DNA of 56,158 nucleotides from Gammaproteobacteria bacterium RBG_16_51_14. Lineage in GTDB: Bacteria > Pseudomonadota > Gammaproteobacteria > Eutrophobiales > Eutrophobiaceae. Below, piece by piece: positions 22,268 to 31,793 of the stretch (position 1 is the first letter of the stretch; each line of letters starts with the position of its first letter). The stretch is taken from contig MGXK01000137.1 in the NCBI GenBank assembly GCA_001802375.1, positions 417 through 56,574 on the forward strand, given 5' to 3'. Position numbers and translations under genes: made by a program. Under the pieces are notes generated by a model, which saw only the letters and a program-made list of their open reading frames with translations, had not been told where the DNA came from and did no database searches.

Positions 22268-23134
22268 ATTACTACCCTGTTCCTGAAAAGCCCGTCAGCC
22301 AATGTACGCATATTGCTGTTTATAGCGACATCAATCATTTTAATGATTGTTGATCATCACTATAGTCATCTACAAGTTCTCCGTTCCTCGCTTTCTGCTG
22401 CTGTTTACCCGTTACAATATATCGTGAATTTACCCGTCGTTGCGTTTGAATGGGCATCGAATACGCTGGTAACCCGCAATAATCTGGTGGATGAAAATTC
22501 CCGTCTCAGGGAACAACAGTTGCTGTTAAGTTCAAAGTTGCAGCGTTTTTCAATTCTGGAGGCAGAGAATAAACGGTTGCGTGAGTTACTCGAATCATCA
22601 TTCAGGTTGAATGATCGTGTTCTTGTTGCTGAGCTACTCGCTGTTGATCAGCAGGTATTTCGACGCCAGATAGTCATCAACAAGGGTCAGCGTGAAGGTG
22701 CCTATGATGGGCAGCCCATCGTGGATGCATCGGGGATTATGGGCCAGATAATTCATGCAGGTCCATTTTCCAGTACCGTTCTCCTGATTACTGATCCAAC
22801 CCATGCCTTGCCGGTGCAGATAAATCGAAATGGGCTGCGGGCAATTGCGGTGGGTACCGGCGAGAGTGATTCCCTGCAACTTGAGAATCTTCCCAATAAT
22901 GCTGATATCAGGGAAGGCGACCTGATCATTTCATCCGGACTGGGACAGCGTTTCCCGCCGGGTTATCCTGTGGGTATTGTCTCCGCTATCAGCTTTGATC
23001 CCGGGGAACCATTTGCAACAGTGAAAGTGAAGCCCAGTGCCAGACTGGAACAGAGTCGTGAGGTATTAATGGTGTGGCCGAATGAACACCCTTCAATGAA
23101 ATCCGGGTCACCCGATTTGGCGATCAATCCATGA
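22268..23134 (+). CDS. mreC: Rod-shape-determining protein MreC, probable AUU start
   Basis: Bitopic protein linking MreB to PBP2 and RodA in the periplasm. The frame holds a TM helix (LLFIATSIILMIVDHHY), a coiled coil (DENSRLREQQLLLSSKLQ) and the beta-domain core with THALPVQINRNGLRAIAVG. An in-frame stop lies at 22253 and there is no ATG or GTG before the TM. The first ordinary start is TTG 22313, which would cut into the TM helix. The GAGGAG at 22255-22260 is seven bases before an ATT codon at 22268, and starting there gives TTLFLKSPSANVR, which aligns residue for residue with the E. coli MreC N-terminus. I therefore infer an AUU start. Confidence 0.9.
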   Translation: MTTLFLKSPSANVRILLFIATSIILMIVDHHYSHLQVLRSSLSAAVYPLQYIVNLPVVAFEWASNTLVTRNNLVDENSRLREQQLLLSSKLQRFSILEAENKRLRELLESSFRLNDRVLVAELLAVDQQVFRRQIVINKGQREGAYDGQPIVDASGIMGQIIHAGPFSSTVLLITDPTHALPVQINRNGLRAIAVGTGESDSLQLENLPNNADIREGDLIISSGLGQRFPPGYPVGIVSAISFDPGEPFATVKVKPSARLEQSREVLMVWPNEHPSMKSGSPDLAINP

Positions 23135-23619
23135 TCTTTGACAGGCATCAGGGAGGCTGGATCATTGTTTTAAGCTTTGTCATCGCAATGATGTTGATGG
23201 CAATGCCCTTGCCTGACTGGGCAATTTACTGGCGGCCCTCCTGGGTGGCAATCGTACTTATCTACTGGTGCATGGCATTGCCCGATAGAGTGGGGATCGG
23301 TATCGGCTGGGTACTGGGGTTGTTGCTGGATGTCCAGCAGGGAACTGTGTTGGGCCAAAATGCGCTGGGACTGGCCATTATTGCCTATCTTTGTTTGAAG
23401 TCCTATCAGCGCATGCGCGTATTTCCACTGACACAACAGGCAGTACTCGTCTGTATCTATTTATTATTGTATGAATTTATTTCCTTATGGATAAGGGGCA
23501 TGATGGGGGTGCCACCGAATAACTGGACTTACTGGATGCCTGCCTTTACCAGCATGTTGTTGTGGCCGTGGCTGTTTATCGTGCTCAGAGATATTCGTCG
23601 AAAATATCTCATATCCTGA
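23131..23619 (+). CDS. mreD: Rod-shape-determining protein MreD
   Basis: Polytopic inner-membrane partner of MreC, 162 aa with about five hydrophobic segments. Recognisable from position and from WRPSWVAIVLIYWCMALPDR and GWVLGLLLDVQQGTVLGQNA, the conserved MreD central block. The ATG overlaps the mreC stop by four bases. Its stop lies 17 bases before mrdA. Confidence 0.95.
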   Translation: MIFDRHQGGWIIVLSFVIAMMLMAMPLPDWAIYWRPSWVAIVLIYWCMALPDRVGIGIGWVLGLLLDVQQGTVLGQNALGLAIIAYLCLKSYQRMRVFPLTQQAVLVCIYLLLYEFISLWIRGMMGVPPNNWTYWMPAFTSMLLWPWLFIVLRDIRRKYLIS

Positions 23620-23636
23620 TTCAGACGAACGTTTCG

Positions 23637-25496
23637 ATGCCCAAGGAGTTTACTCTTAAAGATATTGGTGAAGAAGCGCAACTCATCCGACGGCGTATTT
23701 ACTTTGCCAGTTTTTTCATGCTGTTCCTGCTACTGTTGATTGTACTGCGTGTTTTTTATTTACAGGTAATTATGCATGATCATTTTACGACTCTTTCACA
23801 GCAAAACCGTGTCAAGATCCTGCCGATTCCACCAATCCGGGGTTTGATTTTCAGCCAGGATGGTATTCTGCTTGCTGAAAACCGGCCATCATTCAGCCTT
23901 GAACTTGTGCCTGAGCAGATCGACAGACTGGGGGATGTGGTAAACCGTCTGGGTAAAATGATCCTGATTGAAGAAACAGATATCAGTCGATTTCAGGGTC
24001 TTTTGAAAAAGAAACGCCGCTTTGAGAGTATCCCCCTGCGTTTTAACCTGAGTGAAGATGAAGTCGCACAGTTTGCAGTCAACCGGCATTTATTTCCCGG
24101 GGTTGATATCAGGGCTCGACTTAATCGCTATTATCCCCTGGGCGCTGGAGTTGTACATGCCGTCGGTTATGTCGGGCGGATCGATGAGAACGATCTCAAG
24201 TCACTTGATACCACTGACTACAGCGGGTCCACCCACACAGGTAAATCGGGGGTTGAAAAGGCGTATGAAGAAATCCTGCATGGCAAGGTGGGCTATCAGC
24301 AGGTTGAAGTAAATGCCCAGGGACGTATTATTCGCGTACTCGATAAAACCGCACCTAAACCGGGTCAAAACCTGCATTTAACACTTAATATTTCTCTTCA
24401 GCGCGTCGCTGTTGATGCGTTAAAGGGGAAACGCGGGGCAATCGTCGCTATTAATCCGGAAAATGGTGATGTTCTGGCCATGGTCAGTTCACCTGGCTAT
24501 GATCCAAATCCCTTCGTGAATGGCATTGATGAGAAATCATACAACCAGCTGTTACTGTCAAATGAGAATCCCTTAATCAACCGGGTGATGCAGGGGAAAT
24601 ACCCTCCCGGCTCAACAATAAAGCCATTTCTGGGATTGATTGCACTTAATTCCGGCATGCGGCACCTGGCGGATGAAACATGGTGTCCTGGCTGGTATTC
24701 ACTTCAGGGAAGCGAACATCGCTATCGTGACTGGAAAAAATATGGCCATGGATATACTGGTTTAAAAAAGGCAATTACACAGTCATGCGATGTCTATTTC
24801 TACAATTTGGCACATGATCTTGGTATCAATCGAATCCAGGCAGGATTAAGTGATTTTGGTTTTGGCAAGGAAACAGGTATTGATATTGGTGGTGAAACCG
24901 GCGCAGTACTGCCATCCAGGGACTGGAAACAGAAGACTTTCGGTCAACCCTGGTATCCGGGAGAAACGCTGATTATGGGGATTGGACAGGGCTATATGCT
25001 GGTAACGCCATTACAACTGGCAAAGGCGACAGCTGCCCTGGCCAGTCATGGGATGATGATGAAACCGCGTCTGATCGCAGAAATACGTGATGCGATAACA
25101 GATGAGGTCATCTCCGTCCCCGGGCTTGAAAAGCAACAGATCGTGATCCGTAACCCGGCTTTCTGGGGTGAAATAATCAGTGCCATGGAGGATGTGGTTC
25201 ATGGACCAGGGGGGACGGCAAGGCAGACAGGTCTGGATGCCAAATACCGTTTTGCCGGAAAAACGGGAACAGCCCAGGTGATTGGCATAGCCCAGGACGA
25301 AGAATATAAAAAAGAGGAAATCCCGGATGAATTTCAGGACCATGCATTATTTATCGCATTCGCACCGGTGGGAGCACCTAAAATCGCTGTTGCCATTATA
25401 GTCGAAAACGGAGGGGGTGGTTCCAGGACAGCGGCTCCAATTGCCAGGCGTTTGTTTGATCATTATCTTCTGGAACAGAACAACATCAATTCATGA
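23637..25496 (+). CDS. mrdA: Penicillin-binding protein 2 (peptidoglycan transpeptidase)
   Basis: Class B transpeptidase of the elongation machinery. ATG 23637 gives 619 aa opening MPKEFTLKDIGEEAQLIRRR; the frame is open from 23562 inside mreD. One TM helix lies near residues 22-45. The catalytic motifs are PPGSTIKPF (SxxK, near residue 322), QSCDVYFYN (SxD) and FAGKTGTAQV (KTG). PBP2 works with RodA, encoded directly downstream with an ATGA overlap. No truncation is apparent. Confidence 0.97.
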   Translation: MPKEFTLKDIGEEAQLIRRRIYFASFFMLFLLLLIVLRVFYLQVIMHDHFTTLSQQNRVKILPIPPIRGLIFSQDGILLAENRPSFSLELVPEQIDRLGDVVNRLGKMILIEETDISRFQGLLKKKRRFESIPLRFNLSEDEVAQFAVNRHLFPGVDIRARLNRYYPLGAGVVHAVGYVGRIDENDLKSLDTTDYSGSTHTGKSGVEKAYEEILHGKVGYQQVEVNAQGRIIRVLDKTAPKPGQNLHLTLNISLQRVAVDALKGKRGAIVAINPENGDVLAMVSSPGYDPNPFVNGIDEKSYNQLLLSNENPLINRVMQGKYPPGSTIKPFLGLIALNSGMRHLADETWCPGWYSLQGSEHRYRDWKKYGHGYTGLKKAITQSCDVYFYNLAHDLGINRIQAGLSDFGFGKETGIDIGGETGAVLPSRDWKQKTFGQPWYPGETLIMGIGQGYMLVTPLQLAKATAALASHGMMMKPRLIAEIRDAITDEVISVPGLEKQQIVIRNPAFWGEIISAMEDVVHGPGGTARQTGLDAKYRFAGKTGTAQVIGIAQDEEYKKEEIPDEFQDHALFIAFAPVGAPKIAVAIIVENGGGGSRTAAPIARRLFDHYLLEQNNINS

Positions 25497-26596
25497 AAAT
25501 GTCATTGGATGATCAGTCTATAACCGGACGTCTGCATATTGATTTGCCTCTGTTGACAGGCCTGTTCGTATTATGCGGTATTGGTCTGATGGTATTATAC
25601 AGCGCAAGCGGGCAGGATAATGAGGTCGTTATCAGACAGGCATCGAGAATGGTCATGGCATTACTATTTATGTTTGTTGTCGCCCAATTCTCTCCTGATC
25701 AGATTGCGCGTTGGTCATTATGGCTTTATCTGTTTGGGTTACTGCTCCTGGTTGCCGTGCTGGTTGTCGGAGAGATTGGCAAGGGTGCACAACGCTGGCT
25801 TGATATAGGCATCTTCCGTTTTCAGCCTTCCGAGATCATGAAACTGGCTGTGCCGATGGTAATTGCCTGGTATCTGTCGGATAAATCATTGCCACCGGCA
25901 ACCGGCAGGGTTATGGTTGCCTGTGGTTTGATCATTATCCCCGTGCTCCTAATCGCAAAACAACCTGACCTGGGAACATCACTACTGGTGACAGCCGCCG
26001 GTTTCTCTATATTGTTTATTGCGGGAATGCGCTGGCGTTTATTATTGACGCTGGCATTAATGGCAGCCATCTCGGCCCCCATTATCTGGTATTCGATGCA
26101 TGATTATCAAAAACAACGGGTGATTACCTTCCTTGACCCGGGGCAGGATCCACTGGGGGCAGGGTACCACATAATACAATCCAAGATCGCAATCGGCTCG
26201 GGTGGTATTTATGGAAAGGGCTGGTTAAACGGAACACAATCACATCTTGAATTCCTCCCTGAACGTTCGACGGATTTTATTTTTGCCGTTTTTTGTGAAG
26301 AATATGGTTTGATGGGGGTAATATTATTGATGTGTATTTATATGTTCATAATAATTCGCGGTGTGTACATCACGGTCAATGCACAGCAAACCTATGGACG
26401 ATTACTGGCAGGGGCGTTGATCCTCACTTTTTTTGTTTATATATTGGTCAATATGGGCATGGTGACAGGGCAGCTTCCCGTTGTTGGAGTCCCGTTGCCA
26501 CTGGTCAGCCTGGGGGGTACATCCATGGTAACACTGATGGTGGCATTCGGTATTTTGATGGCTATTCATACGCATCGTCGTTTCCTGTCATTCTAG
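25493..26596 (+). CDS. rodA: Peptidoglycan glycosyltransferase RodA
   Basis: SEDS-family polymerase that makes glycan strands from lipid II together with PBP2. The 367 aa carry about ten TM segments. Typical blocks are GEIGKGAQRWLDIGIFRFQP, SEIMKLAVPM, KQPDLGTSLLV and the C-terminal TGQLPVVGVPLPLVSLGGTS with the family PLPL(V)S motif. The first ATG overlaps the mrdA stop; a second lies at 25499. Confidence 0.97.
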   Translation: MKMSLDDQSITGRLHIDLPLLTGLFVLCGIGLMVLYSASGQDNEVVIRQASRMVMALLFMFVVAQFSPDQIARWSLWLYLFGLLLLVAVLVVGEIGKGAQRWLDIGIFRFQPSEIMKLAVPMVIAWYLSDKSLPPATGRVMVACGLIIIPVLLIAKQPDLGTSLLVTAAGFSILFIAGMRWRLLLTLALMAAISAPIIWYSMHDYQKQRVITFLDPGQDPLGAGYHIIQSKIAIGSGGIYGKGWLNGTQSHLEFLPERSTDFIFAVFCEEYGLMGVILLMCIYMFIIIRGVYITVNAQQTYGRLLAGALILTFFVYILVNMGMVTGQLPVVGVPLPLVSLGGTSMVTLMVAFGILMAIHTHRRFLSF

Positions 26597-26602
26597 CGAT
26601 AC

Positions 26603-27604
26603 ATGGTCAGGATATCCGGCATCTTTTTGCTGGCAATCAGTCTGCCGGGCAGTTTATGTCATGCGCAGATCCTTGAGCAAGGAAATGTGACTGATTTTAT
26701 CTCCAGAATGGAGATGGCCCACGGATTTGACAGGAATGGTTTACGCGAACTTTTCAGCAATATCAAGATTTCCAAAGCAGTGCTCGAGGCGATATCAAGG
26801 CCGGCAGAAAAGCTTCCCTGGTATAAGTATCGCCTGATATTTCTCCAGCCGGATCGGATTGAACAGGGGGTTAGTTTCTGGCAACGGTATGACCAGCAAA
26901 TACGTGATGCAGAAGATCGGTTCGGGGTGCCCCCTGAAATCATTATTGCAATTATTGGTGTAGAAACACAGTATGGCCGAAATACGGGTAAGTACAGGGT
27001 CATTGATTCTCTGGCAACTCTTGGTTTTAATTATCCGGAGCGGGGTGGTTTTTTTCAATCGGAACTCGAACAATACCTGCTCCTGACGCGAGAACAGGAA
27101 CTCGATCCACTATCTATCACGGGATCCTATGCGGGAGCCATGGGCATCCCGCAATTTATTTCCAGCAGCTATCGTAATTATGCTGTCGATTTTGATCATG
27201 ATGGACATACGGATATATGGAAAAACCCGGTAGACGCGATCGGGAGTGTTGGCAATTATTTCCAGCAACATGGCTGGCGGGCAGGAGAATTAATTGCCAT
27301 ACAAGCCATGGTTACCGGGGATCGCTACAAGGAACTAATTACAGAAGATCTGGAACCGAACATTGACAGGAAAATACTCAAACGATATGCAATTAATTGC
27401 AGGGAAGAGTTGTCACCTGATTCTATGGTTAAACTCATTGAACTGGAGACAGGTAACGGTTATGAATTCTGGCTGGGCATGCATAATTTTTATGTTATTA
27501 CACGATATAATCACAGCTCCCAATACGCAATGGCCGTATTTCAATTGGCAGAGAGGATTCGGGAAAGTTATGCAAAACAGAAAATGCTCATGTGGAATAG
27601 ATAA
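26603..27604 (+). CDS. mltB: Lytic murein transglycosylase B
   Basis: Cleaves glycan strands to 1,6-anhydromuropeptides. The 333 aa begin with a signal peptide (ISGIFLLAISLPGSLCHA, cleavage near residue 22). No lipobox cysteine of the classical type is obvious, so it may be soluble. The catalytic glutamate lies in IIAIIGVETQYGRNTG (near residue 119). The downstream SYAGAMGIPQFISSSYRNYA and DFDHDGHTDIW blocks are family hallmarks. It starts six bases after rodA. Confidence 0.95.
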   Translation: MVRISGIFLLAISLPGSLCHAQILEQGNVTDFISRMEMAHGFDRNGLRELFSNIKISKAVLEAISRPAEKLPWYKYRLIFLQPDRIEQGVSFWQRYDQQIRDAEDRFGVPPEIIIAIIGVETQYGRNTGKYRVIDSLATLGFNYPERGGFFQSELEQYLLLTREQELDPLSITGSYAGAMGIPQFISSSYRNYAVDFDHDGHTDIWKNPVDAIGSVGNYFQQHGWRAGELIAIQAMVTGDRYKELITEDLEPNIDRKILKRYAINCREELSPDSMVKLIELETGNGYEFWLGMHNFYVITRYNHSSQYAMAVFQLAERIRESYAKQKMLMWNR

Positions 27605-27636
27605 TTCATACAGTAAACCGTATTTTTACCTCCGGC

Positions 27637-28440
27637 ATGTTGTTCATTAAAACAGTATTCATAATCGGATTTACCCTGTTGATCGGAGCATGTGGCGTAA
27701 CAAGCGAACGTGATGATGGCCCACCTCAGGAAGGCGTTGATATTTCTTCAGTGCTTGACGCAGTGCCAAAAAATGAACCTCGGAGCCGTTACGGAAATCC
27801 GGATTCCTACGTCGTCATGGGGAAACAATACCATGTCATGCGGGACAGCAGGGGATTTGTACAAAAGGGCATTGCATCGTGGTATGGCAAGAAATTTCAC
27901 GGGCGCAGGACATCCAGTGGTGAGACCTATAATATGTATGCAATGACTGCAGCCCATAAAACGTTACCTTTACCTACCTATGTTCAGGTAACAAATATCG
28001 GGAATGGCCGCAGCGTTATCCTGAAGGTGAATGACAGAGGGCCTTTTCATGAAAACCGCATAATTGATTTATCCTATACTGCCGCAGCTAAACTCGATAT
28101 TCTGAAAAACGGGACTGGCCTGGTTGAGGTACAGGCAATTGATGCAACCCGTTTTGCACAGGAGGGTATGCCAGTACGTCCGGTAACAACTACCGTATCC
28201 AATTCAAGTGGTTTCTATATACAGGTTGGTTCGTTCGGGAAATTGCCTAATGCAGAACAACTGCGAACGAGATTGGGAATTTTAGGTGAAAATCTGGTGA
28301 AAATAAGTCAGGTAGTTGTTGAAGGAGAAACGGTATATCGTGTCAGAATCGGTCCATTAACAGATATTGATATGGCGGATTCGATTGTATCGAGACTTGA
28401 TCAGTTCGGAGTACTGGAACATCGTATTGTAGTAGACTGA
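27637..28440 (+). CDS. rlpA: Septal/rare lipoprotein A, RlpA
   Basis: Outer-membrane lipoprotein. A lipobox LIGAC lies near residue 19. The double-psi beta-barrel domain spans about residues 80-170: GIASWYGKKFHGRRTSSGET, MTAAHKTLPLPTYVQVTN and VNDRGPFHENRIIDLS, with the Glu and Asp used for lytic transglycosylase activity in Pseudomonas RlpA. A C-terminal SPOR domain (GFYIQVGSFGKLPNAEQLR onward) should direct it to denuded septal glycan. It follows mltB by 32 bases, a common arrangement. Confidence 0.95.
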   Translation: MLFIKTVFIIGFTLLIGACGVTSERDDGPPQEGVDISSVLDAVPKNEPRSRYGNPDSYVVMGKQYHVMRDSRGFVQKGIASWYGKKFHGRRTSSGETYNMYAMTAAHKTLPLPTYVQVTNIGNGRSVILKVNDRGPFHENRIIDLSYTAAAKLDILKNGTGLVEVQAIDATRFAQEGMPVRPVTTTVSNSSGFYIQVGSFGKLPNAEQLRTRLGILGENLVKISQVVVEGETVYRVRIGPLTDIDMADSIVSRLDQFGVLEHRIVVD

Positions 28441-28485
28441 TAAAATCACAAATCTTTTTCAGGAAAATTCAATTTTAAACATGAT

Positions 28486-29634
28486 ATGAATATTCGAAAT
28501 CATTTGTTGTTATTTGTTATTTTCACCAGGTGTTTCATTGCTGCATCAGTACATGCAGAGCCGCTGATCGTTCCTGCACCGCCTGAGATCAAGGCAACAT
28601 CCTATATAGTCATGGATTTCAACAGTGATCATATCCTGGTTGAAAAAAATATTGATGAAAGATTGCCCCCTGCCAGTTTGACAAAGATTATGACGGTCTA
28701 TGTTGTTTGCCATGAGTTGAAGTCGGGCAAAATCAGGCTTGATGACAGGGTGGTTGTCAGTGAAAGGGCCTGGCGAATGCAGGGTTCCAGAATGTTTATC
28801 GAGGTTAACAAGGAAGTTTCTGTTGAAGACTTATTAATGGGTGTCATTATTCAATCGGGTAATGATGCCAGTGTTGCGCTTGCTGAACACATTTCCGGCA
28901 GCGAGGATGTTTTTGCAAGCATGATGAATAATTACGCTAAGAAACTCGGTATGACCGGTACAAATTTTATGAACAGTACGGGCCTGCCTGATGAACAGAA
29001 CTATACAACAGCAAGGGACCTGGCAATCCTTGCCAAGGCGCTGATCAGGGATTTCCCCGATATTTACGGATGGCATTCGATCCGTGAATTTATTTTTAAC
29101 GGGATAAAGCAGCATAATCGCAACCGGTTGTTATGGAGTGACTCATCGGTTGATGGTATTAAAACAGGACATACCGAGGAAGCAGGATACTGTCTTGTTA
29201 CTTCTGCAAAGCGCGAGGATATGCGTCTGATCTCGGTCATCCTTGGTGCCGATGGCACAAATACCCGCACAGCAGCCAGCCAGTCACTTCTGAATTATGG
29301 CTATAGATTCTATGAAACACGCAAGTTGTATGGTGCGAACGAAATCATTTCCACAACAAAGATCTGGAAAGGTGAAACCGACGCCCTTGATCTTGGAATT
29401 GATCACGATTTATATGTCACTGTTGCACGCGGTCAGTTCAAGAACCTGAATACCTCCGTGGAAGTAGACCCGAAAATAACAGCGCCTGTAATGAAGGGGG
29501 AGAGATGTGGAACACTGAAAGTCAGTTACTCGGGCAAGCAGCTTGTTACTGATTCACTGGTTGCACTCCAGACTGTTACAGAAGGAAATATGTTCAATCG
29601 TCTGAAAGATGATGTGCGACTGCTGTTTCAATAA
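28486..29634 (+). CDS. dacA: D-alanyl-D-alanine carboxypeptidase (PBP5/6 type)
   Basis: Trims the terminal D-Ala of pentapeptides. The 382 aa have a signal peptide ending near SVHA (residue 24). The motifs are PPASLTKIM (SxxK, near residue 63), IQSGNDASVAL (SGN, near 124) and DGIKTGHTEEAGYC (KTG, near 225). The C-terminal PBP5 beta-domain and an amphipathic tail (FNRLKDDVRLLFQ) probably anchor it to the outer leaflet of the inner membrane. It precedes the aminotransferase by eight bases. Confidence 0.96.
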   Translation: MNIRNHLLLFVIFTRCFIAASVHAEPLIVPAPPEIKATSYIVMDFNSDHILVEKNIDERLPPASLTKIMTVYVVCHELKSGKIRLDDRVVVSERAWRMQGSRMFIEVNKEVSVEDLLMGVIIQSGNDASVALAEHISGSEDVFASMMNNYAKKLGMTGTNFMNSTGLPDEQNYTTARDLAILAKALIRDFPDIYGWHSIREFIFNGIKQHNRNRLLWSDSSVDGIKTGHTEEAGYCLVTSAKREDMRLISVILGADGTNTRTAASQSLLNYGYRFYETRKLYGANEIISTTKIWKGETDALDLGIDHDLYVTVARGQFKNLNTSVEVDPKITAPVMKGERCGTLKVSYSGKQLVTDSLVALQTVTEGNMFNRLKDDVRLLFQ

Positions 29635-29642
29635 TCATAAAT

Positions 29643-30482
29643 ATGGCAACTGTCTTTCTTAATGGGGAATATATCCCGCTTGAAAAAGCGTTTATCCATG
29701 TTATGGATCGAGGTTTTATCTTTGCTGATGGTGTTTACGAGGTGATCCCCGTGTTTAATCAACATATTTTCCGGCTGGAGGAACATTTGCAGCGTCTCAA
29801 TAATAGCCTGGATGCTGTTTATATGACAAATCCGTATGACAATCGTGCCTGGAGTAACATCCTGTATACACTGACTAAACAAGGAAATGTTCCAAATCAG
29901 TCACTCTACATACAGGTAACGCGTGGTATTTCCGAGCGGGATCATGATATTGATACAGGAAACAGACCAACTGTATTTGTGATGTGTAATCCGATAAAGA
30001 ACAAGGGTTATGATCGAGGTATCAGCGCTATTACACATGACGATATCCGCTGGCAATATTGCCATATCAAGGCAATTAACCTGCTTCCAAGTGTTTTGCT
30101 CCGGCACCGGGCTAAGGAGAAAGGTGCCAGGGAAACAATACTCATTCGGGGCGATCAGGTCACTGAAGGTGCTGCGAGTAATGTATTTATCGTGCAGGGA
30201 AGTACTGTAAAAACACCACCGAAAGATGGCAGTGTATTACCTGGTATAACAAGAGATCTTCTTGTCGAGCTTCTGAATAATGCGGATATGAAATGTGAAG
30301 AATCAATCATCACCTTGTCAGAATTGCGGACAGCCGATGAAATCTGGATAACCAGTTCAACATGGGAAGTGGTACCGGTAATTGAGCTGGACAGTCGGCA
30401 AGTGGGTGGGGGTGTGCCAGGCAAGATGTGGAACCGGGCAAACAGGATATATCAGGAATTCAAGTCCCGATTAAGTAATTAG
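29643..30482 (+). CDS. dat: D-amino acid / branched-chain class IV aminotransferase
   Basis: PLP-dependent fold-type IV enzyme of 279 aa. The N-terminal block VMDRGFIFADGVYEVIPVFN is shared by D-alanine transaminases. The PLP lysine is in HIKAINLLPSVLLRHRAKEK (near residue 143), followed by EGAASNVFIV and the phosphate-binding LPGITRDLLVELL. It lies directly after dacA, in an order seen in many Proteobacteria. Best read as a D-amino acid aminotransferase supplying D-Glu or D-Ala; substrate specificity cannot be told from sequence. Confidence 0.88.
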   Translation: MATVFLNGEYIPLEKAFIHVMDRGFIFADGVYEVIPVFNQHIFRLEEHLQRLNNSLDAVYMTNPYDNRAWSNILYTLTKQGNVPNQSLYIQVTRGISERDHDIDTGNRPTVFVMCNPIKNKGYDRGISAITHDDIRWQYCHIKAINLLPSVLLRHRAKEKGARETILIRGDQVTEGAASNVFIVQGSTVKTPPKDGSVLPGITRDLLVELLNNADMKCEESIITLSELRTADEIWITSSTWEVVPVIELDSRQVGGGVPGKMWNRANRIYQEFKSRLSN

Positions 30483-30498
30483 ATAACGGGAATCTGAA

Positions 30499-30855
30499 AT
30501 GGAGATCTATAAGGAATTTACCATCGAGGCGGCTCACCTGCTACCGAATTTACCAGAAGGGCATAAATGCAGACGTTTGCACGGACATTCATTCCATATT
30601 GAAGTACATATCACGGATAAGATTGACAGGGAAATGGGCTGGATTATGGATTTTTCCGAAATAACCAGGTTATTTGCACCTGTTTTTGAGGCACTGGATC
30701 ACCGGTTCTTGAATGATGTCGAAGGTCTGGATAATCCCACCAGTGAAAACCTTGCATCCTGGATATGGCGCCGGCTGCAGCCGGGGCTGCCTGCGCTGTC
30801 TTCCGTTATTGTCAGGGAAACCTGTACCGCGGGATGTATCTACAAGGGTGAATAG
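30499..30855 (+). CDS. queD: 6-carboxytetrahydropterin synthase family protein
   Basis: PTPS-fold enzyme of 118 aa. QueD makes 6-carboxy-tetrahydropterin in queuosine synthesis. The zinc ligands are seen in FTIEAAHLLP and the CRRLHGHSFHIEVH motif (CxxxHGH, with the catalytic cysteine), and the C-terminus has SVIVRETCTAGCIY. The length is typical for QueD. No other queuosine gene is in the window, so the pathway assignment is by family only. It ends the cluster beginning with mreB. Confidence 0.9.
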   Translation: MEIYKEFTIEAAHLLPNLPEGHKCRRLHGHSFHIEVHITDKIDREMGWIMDFSEITRLFAPVFEALDHRFLNDVEGLDNPTSENLASWIWRRLQPGLPALSSVIVRETCTAGCIYKGE

Positions 30856-30917
30856 TATTGTCCGTTCCCTGGTATCCGTCGCTGTTTCGAAAATCAATCC
30901 CGTAATTCAATATAACG

Positions 30918-30958
30918 GGTAAAGCTTTCCGGCGATATTTCAATGTGCCGGCTTTACC
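30918..30958. terminator. Hairpin between convergent queD and ABC permease
   Basis: GGTAAAG and CTTTACC, with inner CCGGC and GCCGG, form an interrupted stem around a 13-base loop. There is no clear T-run, so factor-independent termination is uncertain. The position between two convergent genes suggests a shared 3' end structure. Confidence 0.4.
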
Positions 30959-31009
30959 ATGACAAACACTTTGTATGACATCGGCATGCCGCCTGGATCG
31001 TTGTATTAT

Positions 31010-31783
31010 TCAGGTTTTTACCCCCGTCCCTTTTTGTAACAGATATAGGGCGAGTGTCGTGAGTGTTATGATAAACAGGATAATAATCACAAAGGCCAGT
31101 GTGATGTCGATATCTGAAATCCCGAGGATGCCATAGCGAAATGCATTAACCATATACAGGATTGGATTGAATGTGGAAATCATCAGCCAGAAATCAGGTA
31201 ATAATTTGATTGAGTAAAACACACCCCCAAGATAGATTAAAGGGGTCAGTATGAAGGCCGGAATAATGGATATATCGTCAAATTTTCTTGCATAGATGCC
31301 ATTGATTAACCCACCCAGTGAAAACAGGACGGATGTCAACAAAACGACAGCAAATGTTATAACTGGATGCTTAACATCAATATCTGTAAAAAACAGCGCA
31401 ACAATTGTGACTATGACCCCAACCATTAGTCCCCGTGCCACGCCACCAGTGATATATCCGGCCAGAATAACAAAATTCGGTACGGGGGCCACCATCATCT
31501 CCTCAATATGCCGCTGGAATTTTGCGCTGAAAAATGAGGCGACCACATTGGCATAGGAATTGTTTATTACTGCCATCATGATGATCCCGGGGGCAATGTA
31601 GTCCATATAGGTATAACCGCTCATCGTTCCTATACGGGGGCCGATAAGATTACCGAAGATGACAAAATAAAGTGTCATGCTGATGGCAGGGGGAAGAAGT
31701 GTTTGTATCCATATCCTGACAAAACGGCCCACTTCTTTATTGAGGATTGTGTTATAGGCAATAAGATTTATCTTCGCAGACAT
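31010..31783 (-). CDS. ABC-2 type transporter permease (YadH-like)
   Basis: Inner-membrane subunit of an exporter, 257 aa, with about six hydrophobic segments. I chose the ATG at 31783 (MSAKINLIAYNTILNKEVGR); the frame is open about 90 bases further upstream, which would overlap the ATPase gene. The GLINGIYARKFDDISIIPAF and ILTPLIYLGGVFYSIKLLP blocks match the ABC-2 family and resemble E. coli YadH. The substrate is unknown. Its gene follows that of its ATPase by ten bases. Confidence 0.88.
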   Translation of the reverse strand: MSAKINLIAYNTILNKEVGRFVRIWIQTLLPPAISMTLYFVIFGNLIGPRIGTMSGYTYMDYIAPGIIMMAVINNSYANVVASFFSAKFQRHIEEMMVAPVPNFVILAGYITGGVARGLMVGVIVTIVALFFTDIDVKHPVITFAVVLLTSVLFSLGGLINGIYARKFDDISIIPAFILTPLIYLGGVFYSIKLLPDFWLMISTFNPILYMVNAFRYGILGISDIDITLAFVIIILFIITLTTLALYLLQKGTGVKT

Positions 31784-31793
31784 TCGTTGTGTA

